Source: Streptomyces sp. NRRL F-5727 (GTDB lineage Bacteria; Actinomycetota; Actinomycetes; Streptomycetales; Streptomycetaceae). From it: a stretch of 61,008 nucleotides of DNA. The stretch is from NCBI RefSeq assembly GCF_000719555.1, contig NZ_JOGX01000039.1:1-61008 (forward strand), in the 5' to 3' direction. Within the stretch, counting starts at the first letter, position 1. Every line of letters begins with the position of its first letter. Made by a program: the position numbers and the translations under genes. The notes beneath the pieces are model-generated. The model was given only the letters and a program-made list of their open reading frames with translations. It had not been told where the DNA came from and did not search any database. Below, piece after piece: positions 32,730-41,243 of the stretch.

Positions 32730-33716
32730 TCAGGGACTCCCGGCGCTCCTCGTGAGTTCCCCCGGGGCTCCCCCGTACATCTTCGCGATCACGGACTCGA
32801 TGTCCGGTTCCCGCACCGAGAGGTCCACCAGCGGGTACGCCTCCGCCACCGCGGCCACCAGCGGGGCGGCCGACGCGGACGCCGGGAAGGCCAGGTACTG
32901 GCGCGGCCCGTCGGCCCGAACGAAGCGGGCGCCGGGGACGGAGTCGATCGGCGGCAGCTCGCGGGCCAGGTCGACCACGAGCATCCGCTCGCCGTCGCCG
33001 GCCTCGTGCAGGCCGGCGAGGTCGCCGTCGTACATCAGCCGCCCGTGGTCGATGACCATCACCCGTGAGCAGAGCTGTTCGATGTCGGTGAGGTCGTGGG
33101 TAGTGAGGAGGACGGTCGTGCCGCGCTCCGCGTTCAGCTCGCGGAGGAAGGCGCGGACCCGGGACTTCGAGACGACGTCGAGGCCGATCGTCGGCTCGTC
33201 CAGGTACAGCACCTCCGGGTCGTGGAGGAGCGCGGCCGCGATGTCGCCGCGCATCCGCTGGCCCAGGGAGAGCTGGCGGACCGGGACGTCGAGGAGGTCG
33301 CCGAGGTCGAGCAGGTCGACGCAGCGGGCGAGGTTCTCCCGGTAGCGGTCGTCGGGGATCCGGTACATGCGGTGCACCAGGCGGTACGAGTCCCTCAGCG
33401 GCAGGTCCCACCAGAGGGTGGTGCGCTGGCCGAAGACGACGCCGATGCGGCGGGCGAGGCGGGTGCGCTCGCGCGCGGGGTCGATGCCGGCGACGCGGAG
33501 GCGGCCGCCGGTGGGGGTGAGGATGCCGGTGAGCATCTTGATGGTGGTGGACTTCCCGGCGCCGTTCGGGCCGATGTAGCCGACCATCTCGCCCCGCTCC
33601 ACGGTGAACGAGATGCCGTCGACGGCCCGTACCTCCCGCTTCTCGCGGCGGAGGACACCGGTCCTGCGGCGGACGGTGAAGGTCTTCTCCAGGCCGTCCA
33701 GTTCGATGAGGGACAT
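32730..33716 (-). CDS. ABC exporter ATP-binding protein
   Basis: 328 aa. Walker A is GYIGPNGAGKSTTIKML, the signature is QLSLGQRMRGDIAAALL and Walker B is EVLYLDEPTIGLD, with switch His in LLTTHDLTDIEQL. The C-terminal extension is typical of ABC-2-type exporters (NatA/DrrA-like, and of the group with 6-TM permeases of the DUF990 type). It forms one transporter with the two permeases encoded directly upstream; the substrate is unknown. Confidence 0.93.
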   Translation of the reverse strand: MSLIELDGLEKTFTVRRRTGVLRREKREVRAVDGISFTVERGEMVGYIGPNGAGKSTTIKMLTGILTPTGGRLRVAGIDPARERTRLARRIGVVFGQRTTLWWDLPLRDSYRLVHRMYRIPDDRYRENLARCVDLLDLGDLLDVPVRQLSLGQRMRGDIAAALLHDPEVLYLDEPTIGLDVVSKSRVRAFLRELNAERGTTVLLTTHDLTDIEQLCSRVMVIDHGRLMYDGDLAGLHEAGDGERMLVVDLARELPPIDSVPGARFVRADGPRQYLAFPASASAAPLVAAVAEAYPLVDLSVREPDIESVIAKMYGGAPGELTRSAGSP

Positions 33717-33722
33717 GTGCGC

Positions 33723-34712
33723 TCAGCTTCCTGTCGATCGGTAGGAACGGACGCCCGCGCGCCACGCCAGGCCCGCGAGCCCGCAGCAGACCAGCGCGAC
33801 GAGCGGGGCGGCGAAGGCCGCCCAGGACGGCACCCCGGCCGGGGCGGGGCGCCCGAGCACGTACAGGGCGGGCAGCCAGTTCACGAAGGCCAGCGGGACG
33901 ACGTACACGACGCCCTTCACCAGGTCCTGCGCGAAGACGGTCGGCGGGTACTGGAGCAGCGTGTTCCCGCCGTACGTGAACGAGTTGGTGACCTCGGAGG
34001 CGTCCTGGAGCCAGAAGAGCGCCGACGCGCCCAGCACCATCACCGCCATGAAGATCACCGCGCCGCACGCCACCATCCCGGGCACCATCAGGACCTTCCC
34101 CCAGGTCCAGGCCACCTCGTCGCGCAGCAGCACCAGGCTCCACACCAGCACCATCAGCCCCTGGAGCACCCGGCCGAGCCGGCGCAGCGCGAACTTGTCC
34201 GCCGCGACCTGCGCGAGCAGCGGCGCCGGCCGCAGCAGGAACACGTCGAGCGAACCGTCCCGGATCCGCCGCCCCATCCGCTGGAGCGAGCCGAGCGTGA
34301 GGTCCGCGATCCCGAAGGCGGTGCCGGTGGTGCCGTACAGGAAGGCGACCTCGGCGAAGGAGAAGCCGCCGAGCCCCCGCACCTGACCGAACATCAGCAG
34401 GATGACGACGAAGTCGAAGAAGGTGACGCAGAAGGAGGTGACCAGGGTCAGGGCGAAGGAGGTCCGGTACGCCATCGTGGAGCGGATCCACATGGCGGCG
34501 ACCATCCGGTACGTCCGCAGGGCGTCGCCCGGGCCGGGGCGGTCCGTCCGCGGGGCGTCGCCCGGGCCGTCCGTCCGCGGGGCGTCGCCCGGGCCGTCCG
34601 TCCGCGGGGCGTCGCCCGGGCCGGAACGGTACGTCCGCACGGCGTCGTCGCCCGGGCCGTGCGTCCGCGCGGTGTCCGCCGCGGAGGTGTCCTCACGGAG
34701 CCGCTCAGCCAC
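33723..34712 (-). CDS. ABC-2 family permease with a repetitive N-terminal extension
   Basis: 329 aa from GTG 34712, overlapping the upstream permease gene by 8 bp. About six membrane segments start at RMVAAMWIRSTMAYRTSF (for example FALTLVTSFCVTFFDFVVIL and VFIMAVMVLGAS-like stretches). Before them is an N-terminal extension of about 68 residues with three near-identical GPGDAPRTD units encoded by 27-bp tandem repeats. The extension is charged, cytoplasmic and not normal for the family; an internal start near the first membrane segment is possible. It pairs with the next permease and the ATPase. Confidence 0.85.
   Translation of the reverse strand: MAERLREDTSAADTARTHGPGDDAVRTYRSGPGDAPRTDGPGDAPRTDGPGDAPRTDRPGPGDALRTYRMVAAMWIRSTMAYRTSFALTLVTSFCVTFFDFVVILLMFGQVRGLGGFSFAEVAFLYGTTGTAFGIADLTLGSLQRMGRRIRDGSLDVFLLRPAPLLAQVAADKFALRRLGRVLQGLMVLVWSLVLLRDEVAWTWGKVLMVPGMVACGAVIFMAVMVLGASALFWLQDASEVTNSFTYGGNTLLQYPPTVFAQDLVKGVVYVVPLAFVNWLPALYVLGRPAPAGVPSWAAFAAPLVALVCCGLAGLAWRAGVRSYRSTGS
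34542..34622. repeat. Three perfect 27-bp tandem repeats in the ABC permease gene
   Basis: Exact copies at 34542-34568, 34569-34595 and 34596-34622, with decayed copies on both sides (about 34512-34540 and 34628-34660). They encode the repeated GPGDAPRTD units on the minus strand. Confidence 0.9.
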
Positions 34713-35511
34713 CCTGCACCACCACCTTGCGCGTCGCCGCCGCCTGGGCCGCCCGGCCCGCCGCCAGCAGCACCGCGAGCCAGCCGAGCTGGAAGCCGTA
34801 CGCGCGGAGGAGACCCCGGCCGTCCCCGTACCGGCCGAGGTAGACGTCCGCCGGGACCTGGAGCAGGGCGGCCCACGGCAGCGCCCGGGCGAGCTCGCCG
34901 AGGGCGCCGGGGAAGACGGTCAGCGGGAGCAGCATCCCGGAGAAGAAGAGGCCGCTCAGCCAGGCGACCTGGACCACGCCCTGGCCGTCGAGGAGCCAGA
35001 ACGCGCTCATCGCGACCAGGTACCAGAGCGCGAAGGAGACGAACGAGCCGAGGACCACCGCGAACAGGAACGCGATCCAGCCGGCGGGACCGTCCGGACG
35101 GGTGAACCCGAAGGCGGCCGCGCCGATCAGCAGCGGGACGGTGCCGCGGCCGAGCAGCTGGTAGGCGGAGCGGCCGGCGTTCGCCGCGCACCACCAGCCC
35201 TGCAGGTCGGCGGGGCGGTAGAGGTCGACGGCGATGTCGCCGGTCCTGATCCGTTCGATCAGCTCGTCCTCGAAGCCGCCGCCCATGAGGCCGCAGACGG
35301 TGATGAGGGCCTGGCCGATCCAGACGTAGGCGAGGGCGTCGGACATGGAGTAGCCACCGAGCTGGGGGCGTTCGGCCCACAGCGCGATGTAGGTGTACGA
35401 GAAGACGAAACCGAAGACCGTGTTGGTGAACAGACCGGCCAGCGTGGCCACCCGGTAGGTGGCGTACCGCCGGAAGCCGCCCGCGGCCACGGTCGCGTAC
35501 AGCCGCAGCAT
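34705..35511 (-). CDS. ABC-2 family permease (DUF990-type)
   Basis: 268 aa from ATG 35511 with GGGAAG upstream. Six hydrophobic segments are readable, including ATLAGLFTNTVFGFVFSYTY and VTVFPGALGELARALPWAAL. The segment SDALAYVWIGQALI and the motif ERIRTGDIAVDLYRPADL, shared with its sister permease (RIRDGSLDVFLLRPAPL), mark the two as paralogous halves of one heterodimeric export channel. It is first in a four-gene run with the second permease, the ATPase and DUF445. Confidence 0.9.
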   Translation of the reverse strand: MLRLYATVAAGGFRRYATYRVATLAGLFTNTVFGFVFSYTYIALWAERPQLGGYSMSDALAYVWIGQALITVCGLMGGGFEDELIERIRTGDIAVDLYRPADLQGWWCAANAGRSAYQLLGRGTVPLLIGAAAFGFTRPDGPAGWIAFLFAVVLGSFVSFALWYLVAMSAFWLLDGQGVVQVAWLSGLFFSGMLLPLTVFPGALGELARALPWAALLQVPADVYLGRYGDGRGLLRAYGFQLGWLAVLLAAGRAAQAAATRKVVVQGG

Positions 35512-35563
35512 GGAGCTTCCCTTCAGGGGTCGAGGGCAGAGGGTCGGAAGGCGTGCGGAAGAA

Positions 35564-35721
35564 GGCATGCCCAGGACGCGGGTCATGCCGGAGGGGCGTG
35601 CCCAGGACGCCGGGCATGCCGAAGGGGCGTGCCCATGACGCTGGGCATGCGGAGGAGGCATGCCGATGACGCGCGGGCATGCCGGGAGGGGCGTGCCCAC
35701 GACGCGCGGGCAGGCCGGAAG
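35564..35721. repeat. Noncoding tandem array, about five copies of a 31-33-bp unit
   Basis: Each unit resembles GGCGTGCCCAGGACGC followed by CGGGCATGCC and GAAGG. The palindrome-like cores GGCATGCC or GGCGTGCC recur at roughly 15-bp and 32-bp intervals. The array fills most of the 338-bp gap (35512-35849) between the divergent ABC operon and the penicillin-binding protein gene; nothing else is recognisable there. There are no distinct spacers, so it is not CRISPR. Confidence 0.85.
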
Positions 35722-35849
35722 AACAGGACGAAGCGCACGACCCTAGTGGCCCAGGACACACCACCGCGAGCGGTTTTCCCGACGGATCTCCCGCCGCTCA
35801 CCCGTCACCTTCGGGCGTTTCGACCGCATTGTGTGCACTATGTGATGCC

Positions 35850-38006
35850 ATGTCCCCTTCCTTGCGCTCCCCCTCCCCCGCCCCGCCACCCCCCGACCCC
35901 GGCGGCGCGGATCCGGGCTGGGAACCGAGGGACCCCACCCTCGCCGCACCCCGCGCCGGCGGCCGGCCCCGGGCCTCCCTCCCCCGCCGCCTGCTGCGCG
36001 CCGCCGCCGGACTGACCCTGCTCGGCGCACTGCTCCTCGGCGGCGCCTTCGTGGCCGGCTACCTGCTCGTGGACATCCCCGCCGCCAACGCCGCCGCCGT
36101 CGCCCAGTCCAACCTCTACCTGTACCGCGACGGCACCGTCCTCGCCCGCGACGGCGAGGTCAACCGCGAGAACGTCCGCCTCGACCGGATCCCGCTCAGC
36201 GTCCGGCAGGCGGTCCTCGCCGCCGAGGACCGCGACTTCCACACCTCGCGCGCCGTCGACCCCAAGGCGATGGTCCGCGCCGCCTGGAACACCCTCAACG
36301 GCAAGGGCCGCCAGTCCGGCTCCACCATCACCCAGCAGTACGTGAAGAACTACTACCTGGGCCAGGAGCAGACCCTCACCCGCAAGGCCAAGGAGTTCTT
36401 CATCGCGATCAAGCTGGAGCGCGAGAAAACCAAGGACGAGATCCTCCAGGGCTACCTCAACACCAGCTACTTCGGCCGCAACGCCTACGGCGTCCAGGCC
36501 GCCGCCCACGCCTACTACGGCAAGGACGTCGAACGCCTCGGCCCCGCCGAGGGCGCCTACCTCGCCGCCCTCCTCAAGGCGCCCAGCGCCTACGACGTCA
36601 CCACCCACCCCGAGAACCGCCCCGCCGTCCTCGCCCGCTGGGGATACGTCCTCGACGGCATGGTCGGCGAGGGCTGGCTCACCCCCGGCGAACGCGCCGC
36701 CCTCCGCTTCCCCGACCCGCAGACCGCCCGTCCCGCCACCGGCCTCTCCGGCCAGCGCGGCTACGTCGTGCAGGCCGTCGAGGAGTACCTCACCGGCCGC
36801 GGGATCGTCGACGAGAAGACCCTCGCCGGCGGCGGCTTCCGGATCGTCACCACCCTCGACCCCGACCGGCAGGCCGCCCTCGTCCGCGCCGTCGAGGACC
36901 GCGTCACCCACCGTCTCGACCCGGCCGCCCACCCCACCGACCGGTACGTCCGCGCCGGCGCCGCCGCCGTCGAACCCGCCACCGGCCGCGTCGTCGCCCT
37001 CTACGGCGGCGTCGACTACACCGAGCAGTACGTCAACAACGCCACCCGCCGCGACTACCAGGTCGGCTCCACCTTCAAGCCCTTCGTCTTCACCGCCGCC
37101 GTGCAGAGCGGCGCGCGGACCCAGTACGGCGAGCCGATCACCCCGTACACGCTGTACGACGGCACCGACCGCCGCCCCGTCGAAGGCTGGCCCGGCGCCC
37201 CCTACGACCCCGCCAACGAGGACGGCGAGAGCTACGGCGAGATCCCCGTCGGCACCGCCACCGACCTCTCCGTGAACGCCGTCTACGCCCAGATGGCCGT
37301 CGACGTCGGCCCCGCCCACGTCCGCCGCACCGCCGTCGCCCTCGGTCTGCCGGCCACCACCCCCGACCTCACCGCCTCCCCCTCCATCGCCCTCGGCCCG
37401 GCCACCGCCAGCGTCCTCGACATGGCCCAGGCGTACGCGACGCTCGCCGCGCACGGCCGGCGCGGCGACCACACCCTGGTGGCCTCCGTCAGCCGCGACG
37501 GCGAACCGCTGCCGCTGCCCTCCGCCGAACCCCGGCAGGCCGTCGGACGGGAGGCCGCCGACACCACCACCGCCGTGCTGCGGAGCGTCGTCGAGACCGG
37601 TACGGGCACGGCCGCGCTCGCCGCCGGACGCCCGGCGGCCGGCAAGACCGGCACGGCGGAGGACGACAAGGCGGCCTGGTTCGCCGGCTACACCCCCGAA
37701 CTGGCCACCGTGGTCGCCCTGATGGGCCAGGACCCCGAGACCGGCGCCCACGAACCCCTCTACGGCGCCCTCGGCCTCCCCCGCGTCAACGGCGGCGGCC
37801 CCCCGGCCGAGATCTGGGCCCGCTTCACCCGCGAGGCCCTCGCGGACACCCCCGTACGCGACTTCGACCTGCGCCTGATGCCGGGCGCGGAACTCCCCGA
37901 GGTACCGCCGGTCCCGGACGGGCCCGAGGGGGAGGAAGAGGACTGGTACGAGACGGGCGAGGCGGGCCCGGGCCCGGCGAAGCCCGGCAAGCGCCCCGGC
38001 CGCTGA
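35850..38006 (+). CDS. Class A penicillin-binding protein (bifunctional transglycosylase/transpeptidase)
   Basis: 718 aa from ATG 35850. A short Pro-rich cytoplasmic tail and one membrane anchor (LTLLGALLLGGAFVAGYLLV) precede the GT51 domain (AEDRDFHTSRAVDPKAMVRA; GSTITQQYVKNYYLG; GYLNTSYFGRNAYGVQAAA). The transpeptidase domain has the SxxK motif GSTFKPF, SxN in DLSVNAVYAQM and KTG in AGKTGTAEDDKAAWF. It polymerises and cross-links peptidoglycan on the outer membrane face. The C-terminus is an acidic, Pro/Gly-rich tail. No ribosome site is obvious before ATG 35850. Confidence 0.93.
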   Translation: MSPSLRSPSPAPPPPDPGGADPGWEPRDPTLAAPRAGGRPRASLPRRLLRAAAGLTLLGALLLGGAFVAGYLLVDIPAANAAAVAQSNLYLYRDGTVLARDGEVNRENVRLDRIPLSVRQAVLAAEDRDFHTSRAVDPKAMVRAAWNTLNGKGRQSGSTITQQYVKNYYLGQEQTLTRKAKEFFIAIKLEREKTKDEILQGYLNTSYFGRNAYGVQAAAHAYYGKDVERLGPAEGAYLAALLKAPSAYDVTTHPENRPAVLARWGYVLDGMVGEGWLTPGERAALRFPDPQTARPATGLSGQRGYVVQAVEEYLTGRGIVDEKTLAGGGFRIVTTLDPDRQAALVRAVEDRVTHRLDPAAHPTDRYVRAGAAAVEPATGRVVALYGGVDYTEQYVNNATRRDYQVGSTFKPFVFTAAVQSGARTQYGEPITPYTLYDGTDRRPVEGWPGAPYDPANEDGESYGEIPVGTATDLSVNAVYAQMAVDVGPAHVRRTAVALGLPATTPDLTASPSIALGPATASVLDMAQAYATLAAHGRRGDHTLVASVSRDGEPLPLPSAEPRQAVGREAADTTTAVLRSVVETGTGTAALAAGRPAAGKTGTAEDDKAAWFAGYTPELATVVALMGQDPETGAHEPLYGALGLPRVNGGGPPAEIWARFTREALADTPVRDFDLRLMPGAELPEVPPVPDGPEGEEEDWYETGEAGPGPAKPGKRPGR

Positions 38007-38047
38007 AACCGCCCTCAGGGGGCTCCAGGCCAGGCCGCACCCGACGA

Positions 38048-38197
38048 CCACGCGCTCGGACGCTCCCGCGGCGGCCGAGCACGAAGGTCCCTCTCGCCGG
38101 CGACGCCCGCGCACGGCCCCCGGCCCTCCGCGTCACCGCAGGCCGGGCGGGCGACGCCCCGGCCTTCGAGACCGTCCCCGCCGACGACACACCCTAG
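38048..38197 (+). pseudogene. Possible coding remnant after the penicillin-binding protein gene
   Basis: The 190-bp gap holds a frame ending TAG at 38195-38197 whose last 45 codons have almost only G or C at third positions (ending AGRAGDAPAFETVPADDTP). It has no start codon of its own. It may be the tail of a deleted gene; alternatively the bias is chance in G+C-rich DNA. Confidence 0.25.
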
Positions 38198-40230
38198 GTG
38201 CCTGCGGGGGTCAGTTCCGCCGCCCAGTGGCCGGCCTCGGCCCAGGGTGTGTCGGCGCCGAGGAGGGGACTGGAGGACAGCTTCCGTCCTCCCTTGTCCT
38301 CGCTCGCCCAGAACGTCAAGGAGGGGGTGCTTCTGGAGCAGCCCGACGGCTGCTTGCTGTCGGCGAGCTCCGCGGGCGCGGTGCGGAGCCGGGTCGGATC
38401 CTGGGAGAACACCTCCGCCTTGTACGCGCACCTCTCGCCCACCGCGCTGATCGACACGAGACGGATGTCGCGTTTCGCCGCGCCCTGACCGATCGTGACG
38501 TCGAAGCGGTAGGTGCCGTCCGTCGCCCGGCCGCCCCACGCGCCCCGGAACCTCTCCGGCAGCGCGCCCGTGGCGGGCGGCACCTTCTCGAACATGGCAG
38601 GTGCGTAGGAGGTCTTTCCGTCGTTGTGGTGGTCGTAGAAGCCCGGGTCGTCCTCCCACTGGAACGCACCGTTCCATGAGGCGACGAACGCCCCGGTCCC
38701 GTCCGGACGGGAGGAGCTGTAGTCCTCGGTGGCGTCTTCGCAACGGTCCGCCTCGGACCGGGGGCTCACCCTCGTGAGCCGGCTCGAGCCGAGCTTGATC
38801 GCGTCACTTCTGGAGGCGGTGACGGTGCTCTCCCAGACGCACAGCCGCACCTCGTTGAGCAGGGAGTACCGGGCGGTGCCCGTCGCGTCGACGAGCAGGC
38901 GGGCGAGCGCCCCCTCCCGGTGCAGGTCCCCCTTGCTCAGGCGCGCCTCCCAGCTCCCCTGCAACGCCTTCGGAGCACTCAGCGGAGGTGGTTCCCCCGC
39001 CCCGCCCTGCCACGGGCGGAGCGCGAGCAGGCCACCGACGGTGACGAGCACCACGACGGCTGCCGTCCCCGCCACGACGGCCGGGCGACGCCGCTGTTCC
39101 GGGGGCCGCGCCGACACCTGCGGGCGTGCCGTTTCGTCGTGTCCCGGCCCCACCGTGGGCGCCTGCGCGAGCGCGTCCGACGGGGCCGCGGCGGGCGCGG
39201 GCACGGGCTGAGGCGCGGCGGGCGGCGCGGGCACGGGCTGAGGTGCGGTCACAGGCCGGGGGGTGGGTACGGGCCGGGCGGACGCCGGCGGAGCGGAAGC
39301 CCCGCCCGGCACGAGGGCCGTGTGCGGCCGCAGCGGATCGAAGTCCAGCAACTGCGCCGCGTGCCGTCCCAGTTGGCCGAGCAGCGCGCCCGGCAGCCAT
39401 TCGTCGACGCCTTCTGTGGCGGTGCGGGCGGCGATCTGCTCCGGCGTGGGGCGCTGTGCCGGGTCCTTCCGCAGGCATTCCCGTACGAGTCCGAGGAGCG
39501 TCTCCGGCAGCCCGTCCAGATCGGGCTCCTCCTCGGCGACCCGGAACAGCTGGGCGTGCAGCCCGTTGCCGGCCGCCCCGAAGGGCTGGCGCCCCGTGGC
39601 GGCGTAGGCGAGGACCGAACCCAGGCAGAACACATCGGAGGCGGTGGTGACGTGGAGCCCCCGCACCTGCTCCGGGGACATGAAGCCGGGCGAACCGATC
39701 ACCATGCCCGTGCGGGTCTGCAGGCTGTCCCCGCTGATGCTGTCCAGCGCCCGGGCGATACCGAAGTCGATGACCCGGGGCCCGTCCACGGTGACCAGGA
39801 CATTGGACGGCTTGAGGTCGCGGTGGACGAGGCCCGCCCCGTGGATGGCCTGCAGGGCGAGCGCGAGCCGGTTGGCCAGGACCCGCACCGACCGCTCGGG
39901 CAGCGGCCCGTGCCGCTCGGCCACGACGGCGTGCAGATCGGGTCCGGGAATGTACTGGGTCGCGACCCAGGGCGTCTCCGCGTCCGTGTCCGCGTCGAGC
40001 ACGGCCGCGGTCCAGGCTCCGCCGACCCGCTTCGCGGCGGTGACCTCGCGGGCGAACCGTGAGCGGAATTCCGCGTGTTGGGCGAACTCGGTCTGCACGA
40101 CCTTGACCGCGACAGTCCGCCCGCCTTCGGAGCGGGCGAGGTAGACCCGCCCCATGCCGCCGGCACCTAAGCGGGCGATGAGGCGGTAAGGGCCTATGCG
40201 CGGCGGGTCATCGGCGGTCAACTGGTCCAC
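38194..40230 (-). CDS. Membrane-bound Ser/Thr protein kinase (PknB-like, no PASTA)
   Basis: 678 aa from GTG 40230. The kinase domain occupies residues 10-275: LGAGGMGRVYLA, VAVKVV (catalytic Lys), HRDLKPSNVLV, DFGIARALD, SPEQ and the PFGAAG region. A long Pro/Ala linker leads to one membrane segment (AVVAGTAAVVVLVTVGGLLA) near residue 385. The extracellular part of about 270 residues has several Cys and no PASTA repeats. It should sense an external or wall signal and phosphorylate cytosolic targets. The C-terminal domain is unrecognised. It is convergent with the penicillin-binding protein gene. Confidence 0.9.
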   Translation of the reverse strand: MDQLTADDPPRIGPYRLIARLGAGGMGRVYLARSEGGRTVAVKVVQTEFAQHAEFRSRFAREVTAAKRVGGAWTAAVLDADTDAETPWVATQYIPGPDLHAVVAERHGPLPERSVRVLANRLALALQAIHGAGLVHRDLKPSNVLVTVDGPRVIDFGIARALDSISGDSLQTRTGMVIGSPGFMSPEQVRGLHVTTASDVFCLGSVLAYAATGRQPFGAAGNGLHAQLFRVAEEEPDLDGLPETLLGLVRECLRKDPAQRPTPEQIAARTATEGVDEWLPGALLGQLGRHAAQLLDFDPLRPHTALVPGGASAPPASARPVPTPRPVTAPQPVPAPPAAPQPVPAPAAAPSDALAQAPTVGPGHDETARPQVSARPPEQRRRPAVVAGTAAVVVLVTVGGLLALRPWQGGAGEPPPLSAPKALQGSWEARLSKGDLHREGALARLLVDATGTARYSLLNEVRLCVWESTVTASRSDAIKLGSSRLTRVSPRSEADRCEDATEDYSSSRPDGTGAFVASWNGAFQWEDDPGFYDHHNDGKTSYAPAMFEKVPPATGALPERFRGAWGGRATDGTYRFDVTIGQGAAKRDIRLVSISAVGERCAYKAEVFSQDPTRLRTAPAELADSKQPSGCSRSTPSLTFWASEDKGGRKLSSSPLLGADTPWAEAGHWAAELTPAGT

Positions 40231-40415
40231 GAGGAAGGAGAGTAGCCCAACGGCCCAACGGCGAGGGGGGACGGTTTCGTTCCGTGCGGCGGGCGCGAAC
40301 CGCCCCTTCCCGGCAGGGAATCGCCTGTGTGAGGCACCGCCGCCCACAGGCCCCGCCGCGTCCCGCCTCGTGCGGAGAGCCTGCAACGGCCGGAGAGACA
40401 CGCCGAAGACAGGCC

Positions 40416-40736
40416 CTAGTGCCCGGAGGTCGCCTTCAGGCCCACCACGGCCACCAGCAGCAGCACGACGAAGAAGATCCGGGCGGCGGTCGCCGGCTCG
40501 CCGAGCACCACCATGCCGAGCACCGCCGCACCGGCCGCGCCGATGCCGACCCAGACGCCGTAGGCGGTACCGATGGGGAGGGTCTTGGCGGCCTGCGACA
40601 GCAGCATCATGGAGGCGACGATCCCGGCCGCGGTGAAGACACTGGGCCAGAGCCGGGTGAAGCCCTCGGTGTACTTCATCCCGATCGACCAGCCGACTTC
40701 CAGCAGACCCGCGACGATCAGAAGAACCCAGGCCAT
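40416..40736 (-). CDS. gdx: Guanidinium exporter Gdx (SugE-type SMR protein)
   Basis: 106 aa from ATG 40736 with GGAGG 10 nt upstream. Four membrane helices and the Gdx signature are clear: WVLLIVAGLLEVGWSIGMKY with the conserved Glu, EGFTRLWPS, and LPIGTAYGVWVGIGAAGAAV. The protein aligns over its whole length with E. coli SugE (Gdx), an antiparallel dimer that exchanges guanidinium for protons. A guanidine-III riboswitch in the leader agrees with this and separates it from drug-exporting EmrE-type relatives. Confidence 0.93.
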   Translation of the reverse strand: MAWVLLIVAGLLEVGWSIGMKYTEGFTRLWPSVFTAAGIVASMMLLSQAAKTLPIGTAYGVWVGIGAAGAAVLGMVVLGEPATAARIFFVVLLLVAVVGLKATSGH

Positions 40737-40770
40737 GACGACGACACCTCCGCGAGACGGACAACAGGAG

Positions 40771-40815
40771 TGCGTCGTCTTTTCGCGTGACCCGGTACGG
40801 CGCGTCTCGTCGGGG
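40771..40815 (-). promoter_or_regulatory. Guanidine-III (ykkC-III) riboswitch upstream of gdx
   Basis: Read on the minus strand, the leader contains CCGACGAGACGCGCCGUACC, then GGGUCA, then GCGAAAAGACGACGC. This follows almost base for base the pseudoknot aptamer I remember from Thermobifida fusca (ACGAG, GCGCCGUACC, GGGUCA, AGACGGCGC). It ends 34 nt before ATG 40736, leaving room for the ribosome site to be exposed by guanidinium binding. Confidence 0.88.
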
Positions 40816-40836
40816 TGTCTCCAGCCTAGCAAGGAA

Positions 40837-40880
40837 CGCGCGAAGGCCCTGGTGACACCGGTCACCAGGGCCTTCGCGCG
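40837..40880 (-). terminator. Perfect 20-bp hairpin after the GroES-like gene
   Basis: CGCGCGAAGGCCCTGGTGAC, loop ACCG, then its exact complement. It begins 4 bp after the GroES-like stop in the minus direction and is followed by UUCCUUG. It insulates gdx and its riboswitch from upstream transcription. Confidence 0.88.
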
Positions 40881-40884
40881 GCCG

Positions 40885-41220
40885 CTACAGGTACAGCCCG
40901 GTCGAGTCCGAGCTCTGAAACCGGTCCGCCGCCACCGCGTGCAGGTCCCGCTCCCGCATCAGTACGTAGGCGACGCCCCGCACCTCCACCTCGGCACGGT
41001 CCTCGGGGTCGTACAGCACCCGGTCGCCGATCTCGACGGTCCGGACGTTCTGCCCGACCGCGACCACCTCGGCCCAGGCCAGGCGACGGCCGACCGCGGC
41101 GGTCGCCGGGATCAGGATCCCGCCCCCGGAGCGCCGCTCCCCCTCCGGGGAGTCGGTGCGGACCAGGACCCGGTCGTGGAGCATCCGGATGGGCAGCTTG
41201 TCGTGGGTGTTCTCGCTCAC
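40885..41220 (-). CDS. GroES-like (Cpn10 fold) protein
   Basis: 111 aa from GTG 41220. The Cpn10 fold is readable: PIRMLHDRVLVRTDSPEGER, GGILIPATAAVGRRLAWAEV, VVAVGQNVRTVEIGDRVLYD and VLMRERDLHAVAAD. It lacks the typical mobile-loop IVL motif of true GroES and no groEL is adjacent, so it is a divergent paralogue and not the housekeeping co-chaperonin. It lies 24 bp downstream of the DUF3618 gene in the same direction and may be co-transcribed with it. Confidence 0.85.
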   Translation of the reverse strand: MSENTHDKLPIRMLHDRVLVRTDSPEGERRSGGGILIPATAAVGRRLAWAEVVAVGQNVRTVEIGDRVLYDPEDRAEVEVRGVAYVLMRERDLHAVAADRFQSSDSTGLYL

Positions 41221-41243
41221 GGTGACGAACCTACCGGCCGCGC

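Noticed and set aside
35564..35721. Tandem repeats that might be a CRISPR array
   Set aside because: Units follow each other directly, without unique spacers, and no cas gene is present.
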